This document shows, piece by piece, positions 1-8,483 of a stretch of 12,445 bases of DNA (positions are counted from its first letter, which is position 1; the number at the start of each line of letters is the position of its first letter). The position numbers and the translations under genes are program-made. The notes below the pieces were generated by a model. It was not told the DNA's origin and did not search any database. It worked only from the letters and a program-made list of their open reading frames with translations. Source of the stretch: Isotricha intestinalis (taxonomy: Eukaryota; Ciliophora; Litostomatea; Vestibuliferida; Isotrichidae); contig JAJJLU010004496.1 in assembly GCA_023807065.1 (NCBI GenBank), positions 1 to 12,445 on the forward strand, given 5' to 3'.

Positions 1-3000
1 AAAACAAAAGAAAAAGAAAATACAAAATTATTAGAAAGGATTTTAAAAGAATATTCAAGTGAATATCTTGAAAATATAGATTTTGATTATGATTTAGGTT
101 TTGGAAAAGAAGCAATTCAATTTACAGCAAAAGAAGTTGAATTTAGAAGAGATTTATTAAAAAAATTTGGAATTCCGTTAGAATTATCAACAGGAAAAAT
201 AAAAACAATAAAATTAAAAGTTAAAAGTTTAATATCTTTAAAAAATTTTTCATTAGAAATTTCAGATTTAGAAGTAAATATAGAAACAATTCACATAAAT
301 AAAGATTATAAGAAAAATTTTTATTTATATAGACAGAAAATATTAAATGAATGGGAAAATAAACATAAAAAAATATTTAATAGTATGACAAAGAATTCTT
401 TATTAGAATCATTTATAATTGATAGATTAATTCCAATAAAAATAGATATTAAAAATATAAAAATAGTAATTAATGATACAATATCTTCAAAAAGTAAAAT
501 ATATGAAATTGTATTAAGAATAGATTCAATTCATTCATTTGGTTGTAATAAATCAAAACAAGAAATTGATTTAATTGGTGATGAAGATTTAATATATAGA
601 TATTTAGAAATAAATGGTTTTTCAGTAAAAATATTTGGGGTAGATAATAAATTAGAAAAAAAAGAAGGAATATATTTAGGAACAATATTAAATGATTTTG
701 ACATGAATATTTTTTGTTCTTTTTTAAGATCATATAATAAAACATCATTAAAAGATACTCCATTATGTGATTTAGATATAGAATTTAAAACTCCATTAAT
801 AATAAATTTAACAATTCAAAATATAAACATAATTCAAAATGTATTAAATTACTTAACAAAAATAAAAAAGGTAGAAAAATATTGGATAAACAGACCAGAT
901 TTTAAAGAAGATGGAAAAATAGATGAAAACGATTCATTAAAATGGTTTTTATATGCTTTTTCAGTATTAAGAAATGAAATTCGAAATAATAAGAGACAGA
1001 ATTATGAATTAATAACATTAATAGAGAAGATAAATTCAATGGAGAAATATATTCAATTTTATAAAGAGAGTCATAAATTAATAATAGCACCATGGATACA
1101 TCAAAAAGATCATAAAGTAGAATTACAAAATTTAGAGAATAAAATGACAATAGATGATATAATATATTGTAGAGAATTAGCATTTGCAGAATTATTAACT
1201 GAAGGAAGAGCATTTTGTGCAAGTGGTGAAGTTGGAGAAGGATATAAACCTTTTGTTCATTTATGGGAATTTTATGTTAATGATTTAAGAACTAAATGGA
1301 TGAATAAAGAAGATAATGAAATTAAAACAATTAAATTAAATGATAATGAAAGAAGAGAATTAATGACTCTTTGGAAAAATGATAGAGATATGGTTTTATT
1401 ATCTTATATTAAAGGAGAACCTAATCATCCTCTTGATATGATTTTCACTATTAAATTACAATTTAATTTAATTATGGTTAATTTTTTAAGAGATATTAAT
1501 GAAAATAATGAAAAAGCTAAAAACACTAAAGAAGGTTTTATTAAATATCATCAAATACTTTTTCATAAGAAATTAAAAGAAGAATGTTTAGAAAAGTTAA
1601 AAATATCTGAATTAACAAAAAAAATTGATGATCAAGATTTGGAAAATTATATTAAAGATGAAATTAAAATAGATAATAATTTAGATTCTGATGAAGAAGA
1701 TATAGGAAATGAAAGTTCAATTTTATCAAGATCAAATAATAGAGGTAATAGTAAAGAACATAATTCTTCTATTAATGATAAAATAGAAGATTCATGTGAA
1801 TATATTGATGAAAGATTTATTAATAATGGTAAAAACGATGAAGATTCAAAAGATGTTCATGAAATTAACAATGAACAAGGTAATTTTTATTCTTCTAGAT
1901 TATATCAACATAAAAAAACTGCTTTATCTATTAAGAAAAATGTTAAGAAATTTATTTCTAGTAAAACTATTTTTTCTTTTGTTTTTTTAAATACTTTTAT
2001 TTCTGGAAGTTTAAAAAGAAATAAAGAAGCTAATGGAAAAATTAAAATATCTAAATTTAAATTTATTGATCATAATTATTCTTTTATTAAAGTTAATGCT
2101 TCTGAAAAAGTAAAAAAACATTTAAATGAAATATTTGAAAATAAAATTTTTGGGGATTTTAAAGGAAAAAATAAAGGAGTAAATATATCATCTTCAAGAA
2201 CATTAAATGAAGTAATTAAAAAAGATTCTATTTTTACATTTTTAATAGATATATTAAAACAACAAAAATTAAGAGAAATTATGTTAAGTCAATATTTTAA
2301 AGATGAAAATAAATTTTTTAATCTTTATGAAGATTATTTTGGTTTTAAAGAATGTAAAGTTGAAAATTTAGGTTTAACAACTTTAAAAAATCATTTTTTA
2401 AAAATTGAAATTGATTATTTAATTAATGCCAAAATTTTTATAGAAACAAGAGAAAAAATGATGCAAATTTTACAAGGATTAAAAACAAAGAAAAAAAATA
2501 AAAATTTAAATGAAGATGAACAAAATGAATTTTTAAAAAAGATATTAATAAAAAATTTTGATAAGCAAATAAATTCAGAAAATAAAAGAATTTATGATCC
2601 AAATGTTCAAAAAAAATTTATAGAAGCAATGGTAGATGATTTGAATAAAATATTTAAAATATTAGGATTGAATTTAATAAATTATATTTTATCAGCATTT
2701 TATTCATTTCATCTTAATGATAGTCAATTTTCTTCTTTGTTAGTAGAACATTTAAGTTATAATGAAAAAAAAGAACAAGAATTTTTATCAATAGAATTTT
2801 CAAAAAAAGGAAGAGAATATCCAAATTATATAATGAATAGTCCTGATGATTTCATTAATAATAATAATTTAGAAATTGAAAATGATGAACCTAATATTAC
2901 TTTTGAAGGAGAAATTAAACAAAATGTTGAAATTAATTTAACTAATGGAAGTATTGCTGAAATTACAATTATGATGCCTGAAATTACTGCTTATGAAAAA

Positions 3001-6000
3001 AATATTTATGTTGGAAATATTTTAAATGATTTAACCAAAAGTTATGTTAATATATTTGATGATTATAGGAAAATAAAAGCTAAAAGAAAAGTATTTGAAG
3101 AATTAAGAAAAAAAAATAATAATTTAGATGAACCAATAGAAATGATTTATATAGATAATATAAGTAATCATATAAAAGAATTAAGAGATAAACAAAAAAA
3201 TATTAAATTTAAATTAAATGAAAGATGTAAGGTATTAATTAAATTATATGATAAAATTCATTTTTACAATAATGAAACTTCAACTTTTTGTGCTTTAGAA
3301 TTTAAACAAATAGAATATACTAAAAACCAAGTTATTGGATTAAATTCTTTTCCAGATAATGATAAAAATATTCCTGAAAATTATGATATGGTTAAAATAT
3401 GTAAAACTTTATATTGTTCTTCTTTAAAAATTGATTCTATTGAATTATTTATTGATAATTATTCTCCTATATTAAAAACAGATTTTAAAATGATTACATA
3501 TGATTCTCTTATGAAAAAATCTCTTTATATTCCTGATTCTATTATTGATTGTCATACTGAAAAACTTGAATTTAATGTTTATCCTTCTGTTTTTAAAATG
3601 TTAAAAAATTATAATAATATTTTTGCTTATGAAGAATTATATGAGTTATTTTATTTAAAAAAAGAAAAGAAAATTCAAAAATATTATGCAAATAATTTTT
3701 CAATAATTAAAAATAATTTTTTAAGATTTGTTCAAAATTTAACTACAATCATCAATTCAGATCTTCAAAATTTTGATATAAAACCATTAGAATATTATTT
3801 AGAAAGAAGAAATAATAATATAATTGTTTATACTTTAGGTGATACAAATGATAATAAAGAAAAAGGAATTATTGTTAATGTATTTAGAAAAGAAAAAATT
3901 GATAAAAATAAAGAAGATGAAAATAAAGAAAATGATTTAATTACTCCTTTTTTTAATTTTAAAAGTGATTTTTTAATATTACAAATTAAAAGAAATTTAT
4001 TTTATGAAACAAGACAAATATGGTTATGTCCAATTTCAACTCCTGAAATATCAAATCTTGAAAAAATATTTATTGAATTAAATAAAAGTGAACCTTTAAA
4101 ATTTTCTTCAAATGAATTTTTATTTTGTTCTTATTTAGTTAATTCATTAAAAAATCATTTAATTTGTCATCCTTTACAAAAAAATTTTCCTTATGATGAA
4201 GCAATTGAAATTAAAGATTTAAATTTAAATTGTTTTTTTAAACAAACTTCTTATTTTTATGAACGAAATAAAAAAATGAGAGAAATATACTTAAATAGAT
4301 TTTCTGAAATGTTAGAAAATGATAAAGTTTCAAATGAGTCAGCATATTTATCTAAAATGGGATTATTTATTAATTTAATTGAAATACATATTCAATTAAA
4401 TAATAATAAAGATATTATTGAATTATGCTTTAATATAATGAAAATATTAGAACTTTATAAAAATAATAATTTTTATGATTTTTTTGCCAAAAACGTTCTT
4501 TCTCAAAATTATATAAATGATATTAAAATGAATTCTAACTTTAAAGATGATAGTTCTTCAGATTTAATTGTAATAGCTTCTTCAAATAAAAGAAGGAAAT
4601 CATCTAATATTGATAGAATAAATTCAAAATCAAAATTTTTAATAAAAAATAATAATGAAGATTATTCAGAATATGAAGAAAATTCAATTCATATTAATGA
4701 ATTATCTATTAATCATATTTTTATTCATATTTTTTTTAATGAAGAAGAAAAAGAAAAAGAAGAAGAAAAAGAAAAAGAAAAAGAAGAAGAAAAAGAAAAA
4801 GAAGAAAAAAAAGAAGAAGAAAAAGAAGAAGAAAAAGAAGAAACAAAAACATTAAGTTTTGAACTTGATGTTAAAAATTTAATTTATAATGAACATAATA
4901 TTAATATATTTGATAATAGTAAATATAGAACTTTAGCTAAATTTTTTATTGATAAAATTATGCTTTCTTTTTTAATTCCTAAAAATTTTAATAATAAAAA
5001 AGATTTTGATTCTGAAGAAAGAATTCAAATATGGGATAATAATAAAATGGAACAGATATTTAAAGAAATGGAAAAAAGTCCTATTTCTCAAAATGAAAAA
5101 ATTATAATAAATTTAGAAAAAGCATCTTTATCTTTATTAGATGAAAATAATGTAAATTTTACTATTCAAAATACTTTTAAAATTGGTTTTGAACATTCTT
5201 TACCAAATAATAAAAAAGAATTTGAAAACATTTTAAGTATAATTCCAGTTGGAAAAGAAAAAGAAGATGAAAGTAAATTAAGAAAAAAATATTTAAGTGA
5301 TTTAGAATTAAATGAAAATTTTAAATATTGTTTAGAAATATTATTTGGAAAAAATAATAATACATTTGATTTTGAATTACATAAATATAAAGATGTAGAT
5401 CATTTTTCAGGATTAAAAAAGATGTTATATATTTTAACAAGTACTTTTTCTTATAAATTTATATTTAATGCTATTGGGAAAATAAATATAATTATTTTAA
5501 ATATTCCAAATAGACTTTTTGATTATATTTATTATATTAAAAATTGGACTAAATTATTTTATTCTATGATAGAAGCAGTTTATCCAGAAATAAAAAAAAA
5601 AAGGAAAAAAAAGAATAATGAACAAAAATCTAATTTTAAAGTTAATAATAATGAAAAAGAAGATGAAAATTTAGATGAAAATGATATAAATACTTCAATA
5701 GATGTTCCTATAAAAGGAGTTGAAAAAACTATTATGACTATTAAATTTCCTTTAATTTATATAACTTTAACAAAAGATAGAAAAGATTTTCAACATTTTA
5801 TTTTTTTCAATTCAGTTATTGAAATGTTAAAAAATGCAAATAATGAAAAACTATTACGTTTTAAAGTAAAAGATCTTCATTGGAAAGTAAATGATTCAAA
5901 ATGTAAAAATTTAATAATAAAAAATAAGAAATATCCATCTAATTATATTTTAGAATTTCAAATGATTTTAGATAATTCATATTTATTAAAAGAAAGTGAA

Positions 6001-6933
6001 AAGATTCTTCATAAAATGATAATTCAAATGGAATTATGTGATATAGTTTATTTAGCTAAATATGTAAATGAATTTACTTTATTTTTAGATATTAATCAAA
6101 TGTGTTTAAATGAAAATCCTAAAAAAGAAAATTTATATAAAATATTAACTCAAAAATCAGAAGCTTCAGAAGTTATTTATTCTATATTAAAAAATGTTGC
6201 TATTATTGTTCCAGAATCTTCTATTTCTTCTAATTATATTAAAGTTAATTTTGATTATGTTTCTGTTCAAGTAAAAAATGATTTTAATAAAATTAAAATT
6301 ATGCCGATTGATAAAGAAAATTTATATATTATTAATAAAAAATCACTTTTTGGAACTTATACTGAAGAAATTAATAAAGAAAATACTTTTATTACTGATT
6401 TAAAAAATAATGAAGAATTAAAAGAATATTTATTTAAAATGACAAATACATTTTGTGAATGCAAAGGAGTAACTGTTAAACTAGTAGTTAATAAACAAGA
6501 AAAGAAAATAATTAAAAATATTGAAAATATTAAAAGTAATATTAATATTCCTGTAAAAGATGAAATATCTAAAATATATGAATATTATTGGAAATTAAAT
6601 AAAAATAAATTCAGTATTGTTCCTATGAAAATGAAAATGAATATTGATATTAAATCAGAAAAAAATGAAACTTACTTATCTATGGGAGATATTAATGCTA
6701 TTGAACGTTTTATTGATAATAATTTTGATGAAAAATCTCCTTTATATTCTGAAGAAGATGCTATTTTTAATACTATGTTTTTAAATGCTAAATTTGATTC
6801 TAGTTCTAAAGCTAGTATCAATTTATTTAAAGTTTTTAATGAATTTTTTGAGAATTCTAAACCTATTGAAAAAATAGGAAATAAATTACCAGGATATGAT
6901 AATGAAATTACCTATGATACTGATTTTGATTAA
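1..6933 (+). CDS. VPS13: VPS13-like bridge lipid-transfer protein, 5' partial
   Basis: The frame is open from the first base to the TAA at 6931-6933, giving 2310 codons. The first ATG, at 385, is not the start because the family's N-terminal domain lies before it. Numbering codons from base 1, codons 10-103 fit the chorein N-terminal domain: LLERILKEYSSEYLENID, then a GIPLELSTGKIKTIKLKV stretch, as in the VPS13 pattern of an N-terminal helix followed by the first groove strands. Codons 311-400 (KWFLYAF, a basic segment, YIQFYK, DDIIYCRELAFAEL) fit the following VPS13 segment. The rest is a long beta-strand-rich region with an acidic Ser/Asn linker (about 560-630), an E/K tract (1581-1615) and a Lys cluster (1865-1871). 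Known family members form a hydrophobic groove that moves phospholipids between organelles at contact sites. I see no VAB, ATG2-like C-terminal or PH region, and the end is shorter than the usual >3000 residues. The neighbouring gene is convergent, 118 bases away. I am fairly sure of the family and less sure of the subfamily. Confidence 0.82.
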   Translation, partial: KTKEKENTKLLERILKEYSSEYLENIDFDYDLGFGKEAIQFTAKEVEFRRDLLKKFGIPLELSTGKIKTIKLKVKSLISLKNFSLEISDLEVNIETIHINKDYKKNFYLYRQKILNEWENKHKKIFNSMTKNSLLESFIIDRLIPIKIDIKNIKIVINDTISSKSKIYEIVLRIDSIHSFGCNKSKQEIDLIGDEDLIYRYLEINGFSVKIFGVDNKLEKKEGIYLGTILNDFDMNIFCSFLRSYNKTSLKDTPLCDLDIEFKTPLIINLTIQNINIIQNVLNYLTKIKKVEKYWINRPDFKEDGKIDENDSLKWFLYAFSVLRNEIRNNKRQNYELITLIEKINSMEKYIQFYKESHKLIIAPWIHQKDHKVELQNLENKMTIDDIIYCRELAFAELLTEGRAFCASGEVGEGYKPFVHLWEFYVNDLRTKWMNKEDNEIKTIKLNDNERRELMTLWKNDRDMVLLSYIKGEPNHPLDMIFTIKLQFNLIMVNFLRDINENNEKAKNTKEGFIKYHQILFHKKLKEECLEKLKISELTKKIDDQDLENYIKDEIKIDNNLDSDEEDIGNESSILSRSNNRGNSKEHNSSINDKIEDSCEYIDERFINNGKNDEDSKDVHEINNEQGNFYSSRLYQHKKTALSIKKNVKKFISSKTIFSFVFLNTFISGSLKRNKEANGKIKISKFKFIDHNYSFIKVNASEKVKKHLNEIFENKIFGDFKGKNKGVNISSSRTLNEVIKKDSIFTFLIDILKQQKLREIMLSQYFKDENKFFNLYEDYFGFKECKVENLGLTTLKNHFLKIEIDYLINAKIFIETREKMMQILQGLKTKKKNKNLNEDEQNEFLKKILIKNFDKQINSENKRIYDPNVQKKFIEAMVDDLNKIFKILGLNLINYILSAFYSFHLNDSQFSSLLVEHLSYNEKKEQEFLSIEFSKKGREYPNYIMNSPDDFINNNNLEIENDEPNITFEGEIKQNVEINLTNGSIAEITIMMPEITAYEKNIYVGNILNDLTKSYVNIFDDYRKIKAKRKVFEELRKKNNNLDEPIEMIYIDNISNHIKELRDKQKNIKFKLNERCKVLIKLYDKIHFYNNETSTFCALEFKQIEYTKNQVIGLNSFPDNDKNIPENYDMVKICKTLYCSSLKIDSIELFIDNYSPILKTDFKMITYDSLMKKSLYIPDSIIDCHTEKLEFNVYPSVFKMLKNYNNIFAYEELYELFYLKKEKKIQKYYANNFSIIKNNFLRFVQNLTTIINSDLQNFDIKPLEYYLERRNNNIIVYTLGDTNDNKEKGIIVNVFRKEKIDKNKEDENKENDLITPFFNFKSDFLILQIKRNLFYETRQIWLCPISTPEISNLEKIFIELNKSEPLKFSSNEFLFCSYLVNSLKNHLICHPLQKNFPYDEAIEIKDLNLNCFFKQTSYFYERNKKMREIYLNRFSEMLENDKVSNESAYLSKMGLFINLIEIHIQLNNNKDIIELCFNIMKILELYKNNNFYDFFAKNVLSQNYINDIKMNSNFKDDSSSDLIVIASSNKRRKSSNIDRINSKSKFLIKNNNEDYSEYEENSIHINELSINHIFIHIFFNEEEKEKEEEKEKEKEEEKEKEEKKEEEKEEEKEETKTLSFELDVKNLIYNEHNINIFDNSKYRTLAKFFIDKIMLSFLIPKNFNNKKDFDSEERIQIWDNNKMEQIFKEMEKSPISQNEKIIINLEKASLSLLDENNVNFTIQNTFKIGFEHSLPNNKKEFENILSIIPVGKEKEDESKLRKKYLSDLELNENFKYCLEILFGKNNNTFDFELHKYKDVDHFSGLKKMLYILTSTFSYKFIFNAIGKINIIILNIPNRLFDYIYYIKNWTKLFYSMIEAVYPEIKKKRKKKNNEQKSNFKVNNNEKEDENLDENDINTSIDVPIKGVEKTIMTIKFPLIYITLTKDRKDFQHFIFFNSVIEMLKNANNEKLLRFKVKDLHWKVNDSKCKNLIIKNKKYPSNYILEFQMILDNSYLLKESEKILHKMIIQMELCDIVYLAKYVNEFTLFLDINQMCLNENPKKENLYKILTQKSEASEVIYSILKNVAIIVPESSISSNYIKVNFDYVSVQVKNDFNKIKIMPIDKENLYIINKKSLFGTYTEEINKENTFITDLKNNEELKEYLFKMTNTFCECKGVTVKLVVNKQEKKIIKNIENIKSNINIPVKDEISKIYEYYWKLNKNKFSIVPMKMKMNIDIKSEKNETYLSMGDINAIERFIDNNFDEKSPLYSEEDAIFNTMFLNAKFDSSSKASINLFKVFNEFFENSKPIEKIGNKLPGYDNEITYDTDFD
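4741..4843 (+). repeat. Homopurine GAA/AAA tract encoding E/K repeat
   Basis: This is 103 consecutive purines on the + strand inside the VPS13-like gene, made of irregular GAA and AAA codons. It encodes about 34 alternating Glu/Lys residues (patterns such as EEEKEKE) at codons 1581-1615 and keeps the reading frame. Such E/K runs commonly form a charged single alpha helix and probably act here as a surface linker between groove segments. As DNA, a long purine/pyrimidine tract is prone to length change and could form triplex structures; that is inference. Confidence 0.85.
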
Positions 6934-7051
6934 ATTAATATAAATATAATATTTCCATAAAATATAAATAGAAAATTAAAGAATAATAAAATAAATCAGA
7001 TTTTTTTATTTATATAGAAAAAATATTGATACTATTTGTAAAAAATCATCT

Positions 7052-7255
7052 TTATCTTTGATATTTAATCAAAGAATCCCAACTCCATCTTAATGAACAT
7101 TTTCCACAATATGGATAGCCGTCTTTACCTCTAGTACATGGGTAATCTAAAAAAATAGGTTGACTTGCAAACGCAGTTAAATACCACCAAGCTCCAACAT
7201 ATTTCTTACATTTTGGACAATAACAATCGAAGGTTTTAGTTTGAGTAAGTCCCAT
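7052..7255 (-). CDS. Small Cys-rich, zinc-ribbon-like protein, unrecognised
   Basis: This 67-residue frame starts at ATG 7255-7253 and stops at TAA 7054-7052. No other in-frame ATG lies between the start and the preceding in-frame stop. It has six cysteines: C11, C13-P-K-C16, C40 and C50-G-K-C53. The CPxC and CxxC pairs are the usual layout of a zinc ribbon. The segment CYCPKCKKYVGAWWYL recalls the CPxC half of LITAF-type zinc domains, but the other half does not follow in the LITAF order, so I do not assign that family. The N-terminus MGLTQT would fit an N-myristoylation signal (Gly2, Thr6). There is no signal peptide or membrane helix. G+C is 37% over 7081-7140, far above the flanks, which supports real coding. 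It is convergent with the VPS13-like gene and divergent from ALG13, with which it may share a promoter region. Function is unknown. Confidence 0.6.
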   Translation of the reverse strand: MGLTQTKTFDCYCPKCKKYVGAWWYLTAFASQPIFLDYPCTRGKDGYPYCGKCSLRWSWDSLIKYQR

Positions 7256-7706
7256 AGATTTAAGTTTAATTATAATTCTATCTAATTGTTTATATAATAA
7301 ATATAAAAAAAAGTTAAATATAATTTATCTATTTTTTAAAAATCCATATATTCCTTAATTATTATTTATTTATTATTATATAAAAACATAATTATTTCTT
7401 TGGGAATTGGGCCCAATCCTAATAATATTTTTTATATTATATTCATTAAAATGGTAATTATTAATTTATATTTCAAAACAATACATTTTTTATGTTATTT
7501 ATTTATAATCTTTATTTTATCATTAATATTTTCATTTTGATTATACCTTTCATTTTTTATCATCATAAATATTTTTAATTATTTAGGAATTATATCATAT
7601 TTTTATTTATAAACATTTGTAAATTGATTATTTTATTTTAACTCGATTAATTAATGTTTTACCATTAAATTTTATGATTTTATAAATTTTTAAATTATTT
7701 TATACC
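7256..7706. other. Head-to-head intergenic region, probable shared promoter
   Basis: These 451 bases separate two divergently read genes (Cys-rich protein on -, ALG13 on +), so both promoters must lie here. The sequence is almost entirely A/T runs, with no tRNA- or rRNA-like block. The one conspicuous element is a GC-rich palindrome near 7404-7419. A 29-codon frame at 7451-7540 encodes only hydrophobic residues and is most likely chance in T-rich DNA. Confidence 0.6.
7404..7419. promoter_or_regulatory. GC-rich palindrome ATTGGGCCCAAT, candidate protein-binding site
   Basis: Bases 7406-7417 read ATTGGGCCCAAT, a perfect 12-base palindrome. G7404 and C7419 extend the symmetry outside one mismatched pair (A7405/C7418). 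Six contiguous G/C bases stand out in intergenic DNA of roughly 10-15% G+C. It lies between two divergent genes, about 150 bases from the Cys-rich gene's start and about 290 from the ALG13 start. A dimeric transcription factor site is an inference; I do not recognise the factor. Confidence 0.35.
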
Positions 7707-8222
7707 ATGTCAGAAAAACAAATTTTAATTACAGTTGGAACAACAAAATTTGAGAATCTAATAAAAGCAATAGATACTGAAAAATTTTATGAAATGATAA
7801 TAAAATATAAATTTACAAAAATAATAATTCAAAAAGGAACAGGAGAATACATTCCAAAAATATATGAAAAATACAAGGATAAAATAAATATTCAAGTATC
7901 AACATTATTAAATGATTTTGAAAATATAATTAAAAATAGTGAAATAATAATTTCTCACGGAGGAGCAGGAATAATATTAGAATGTTTAAAAAATAAAAGA
8001 AAAGTAATAGTATGTGTAAATGATACATTAATGGATAATCATCAAATTGAATTAGCATCATCATTAGATAAAGAAGGATATGTTCATTATTGTAGAAAAG
8101 TAAATGATATTGTAGATGATATTGAATCATTATTAAATAATAAAAAACAAATTAAACCTTATCCAGAAATTAATTATGAAGCAATACCAAATTTAATATA
8201 TTCAATGCTTGATTTAAAATAA
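7707..8222 (+). CDS. ALG13: ALG13, UDP-GlcNAc transferase catalytic subunit
   Basis: This 171-residue protein is complete from ATG (context ACC-ATG) to TAA. ALG13, held at the cytosolic face of the ER by membrane protein ALG14, adds the second GlcNAc to dolichyl-PP-GlcNAc during N-glycan precursor assembly. The protein is a single GT28 C-terminal-type (GT-B half) domain. A first beta strand and loop, ILITVGTTKFENL, occupies residues 6-18. The nucleotide-sugar loop SHGGAG is at 83-88, followed by ILECL. The signature NDTLMDNHQ is at 105-113, and a KPYP segment lies near the C-terminus, as in yeast ALG13. It is slightly shorter than yeast ALG13 (about 200 residues) and has no membrane segment, as expected for a subunit recruited by ALG14. 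ALG14 is not in the window. Codon third positions strongly favour A (ACA, GTA, GCA, CCA). A related bacterial EpsE/PssE-type transferase is unlikely in this eukaryotic context. Confidence 0.92.
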   Translation: MSEKQILITVGTTKFENLIKAIDTEKFYEMIIKYKFTKIIIQKGTGEYIPKIYEKYKDKINIQVSTLLNDFENIIKNSEIIISHGGAGIILECLKNKRKVIVCVNDTLMDNHQIELASSLDKEGYVHYCRKVNDIVDDIESLLNNKKQIKPYPEINYEAIPNLIYSMLDLK

Positions 8223-8483
8223 AAAAATAATAAATAAAATATAATTAATAAATAAATTAAAGGAGAGAAAAAAAAAAATAATTTTGTTATAAAATAAATT
8301 ATAATCAAAAAGAAGATTCTATCTTTCAATCTTTTATAATAATATCACTGAACAAAACAAAATTTGGAAATGATTTATTTTTTCCATTTATCATAAACTA
8401 AAATAATATATTTATTTAAGTTTTAATTGAAAAAATATTAAAAAAAATATTATTAATTTACCCATAAATTAAATATTTAATAA

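Noticed and set aside
385..387. ATG as the start of the long VPS13-like gene
   Set aside because: The frame is open back to base 1, and the residues encoded by 1-384 carry the chorein N-terminal domain, so the true start lies outside the window.
4655..4855. A poly-lysine frame over the purine tract
   Set aside because: It is the +1 shadow of the GAA-rich E/K coding tract in the VPS13-like gene.
7451..7540. A 29-codon hydrophobic small frame between the Cys-rich gene and ALG13
   Set aside because: T-rich random DNA readily yields Phe/Leu/Ile-only peptides, it would be the only gene ending in TGA, and nothing else supports it.
8313..8333. Inverted repeat AAGATT...AATCTT after ALG13 as a terminator or RNA gene
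   Set aside because: A six-base stem is common by chance at this composition, and eukaryotic genes do not need such a terminator. Nearby CTGA lacks a matching C box, so a snoRNA is not supported.
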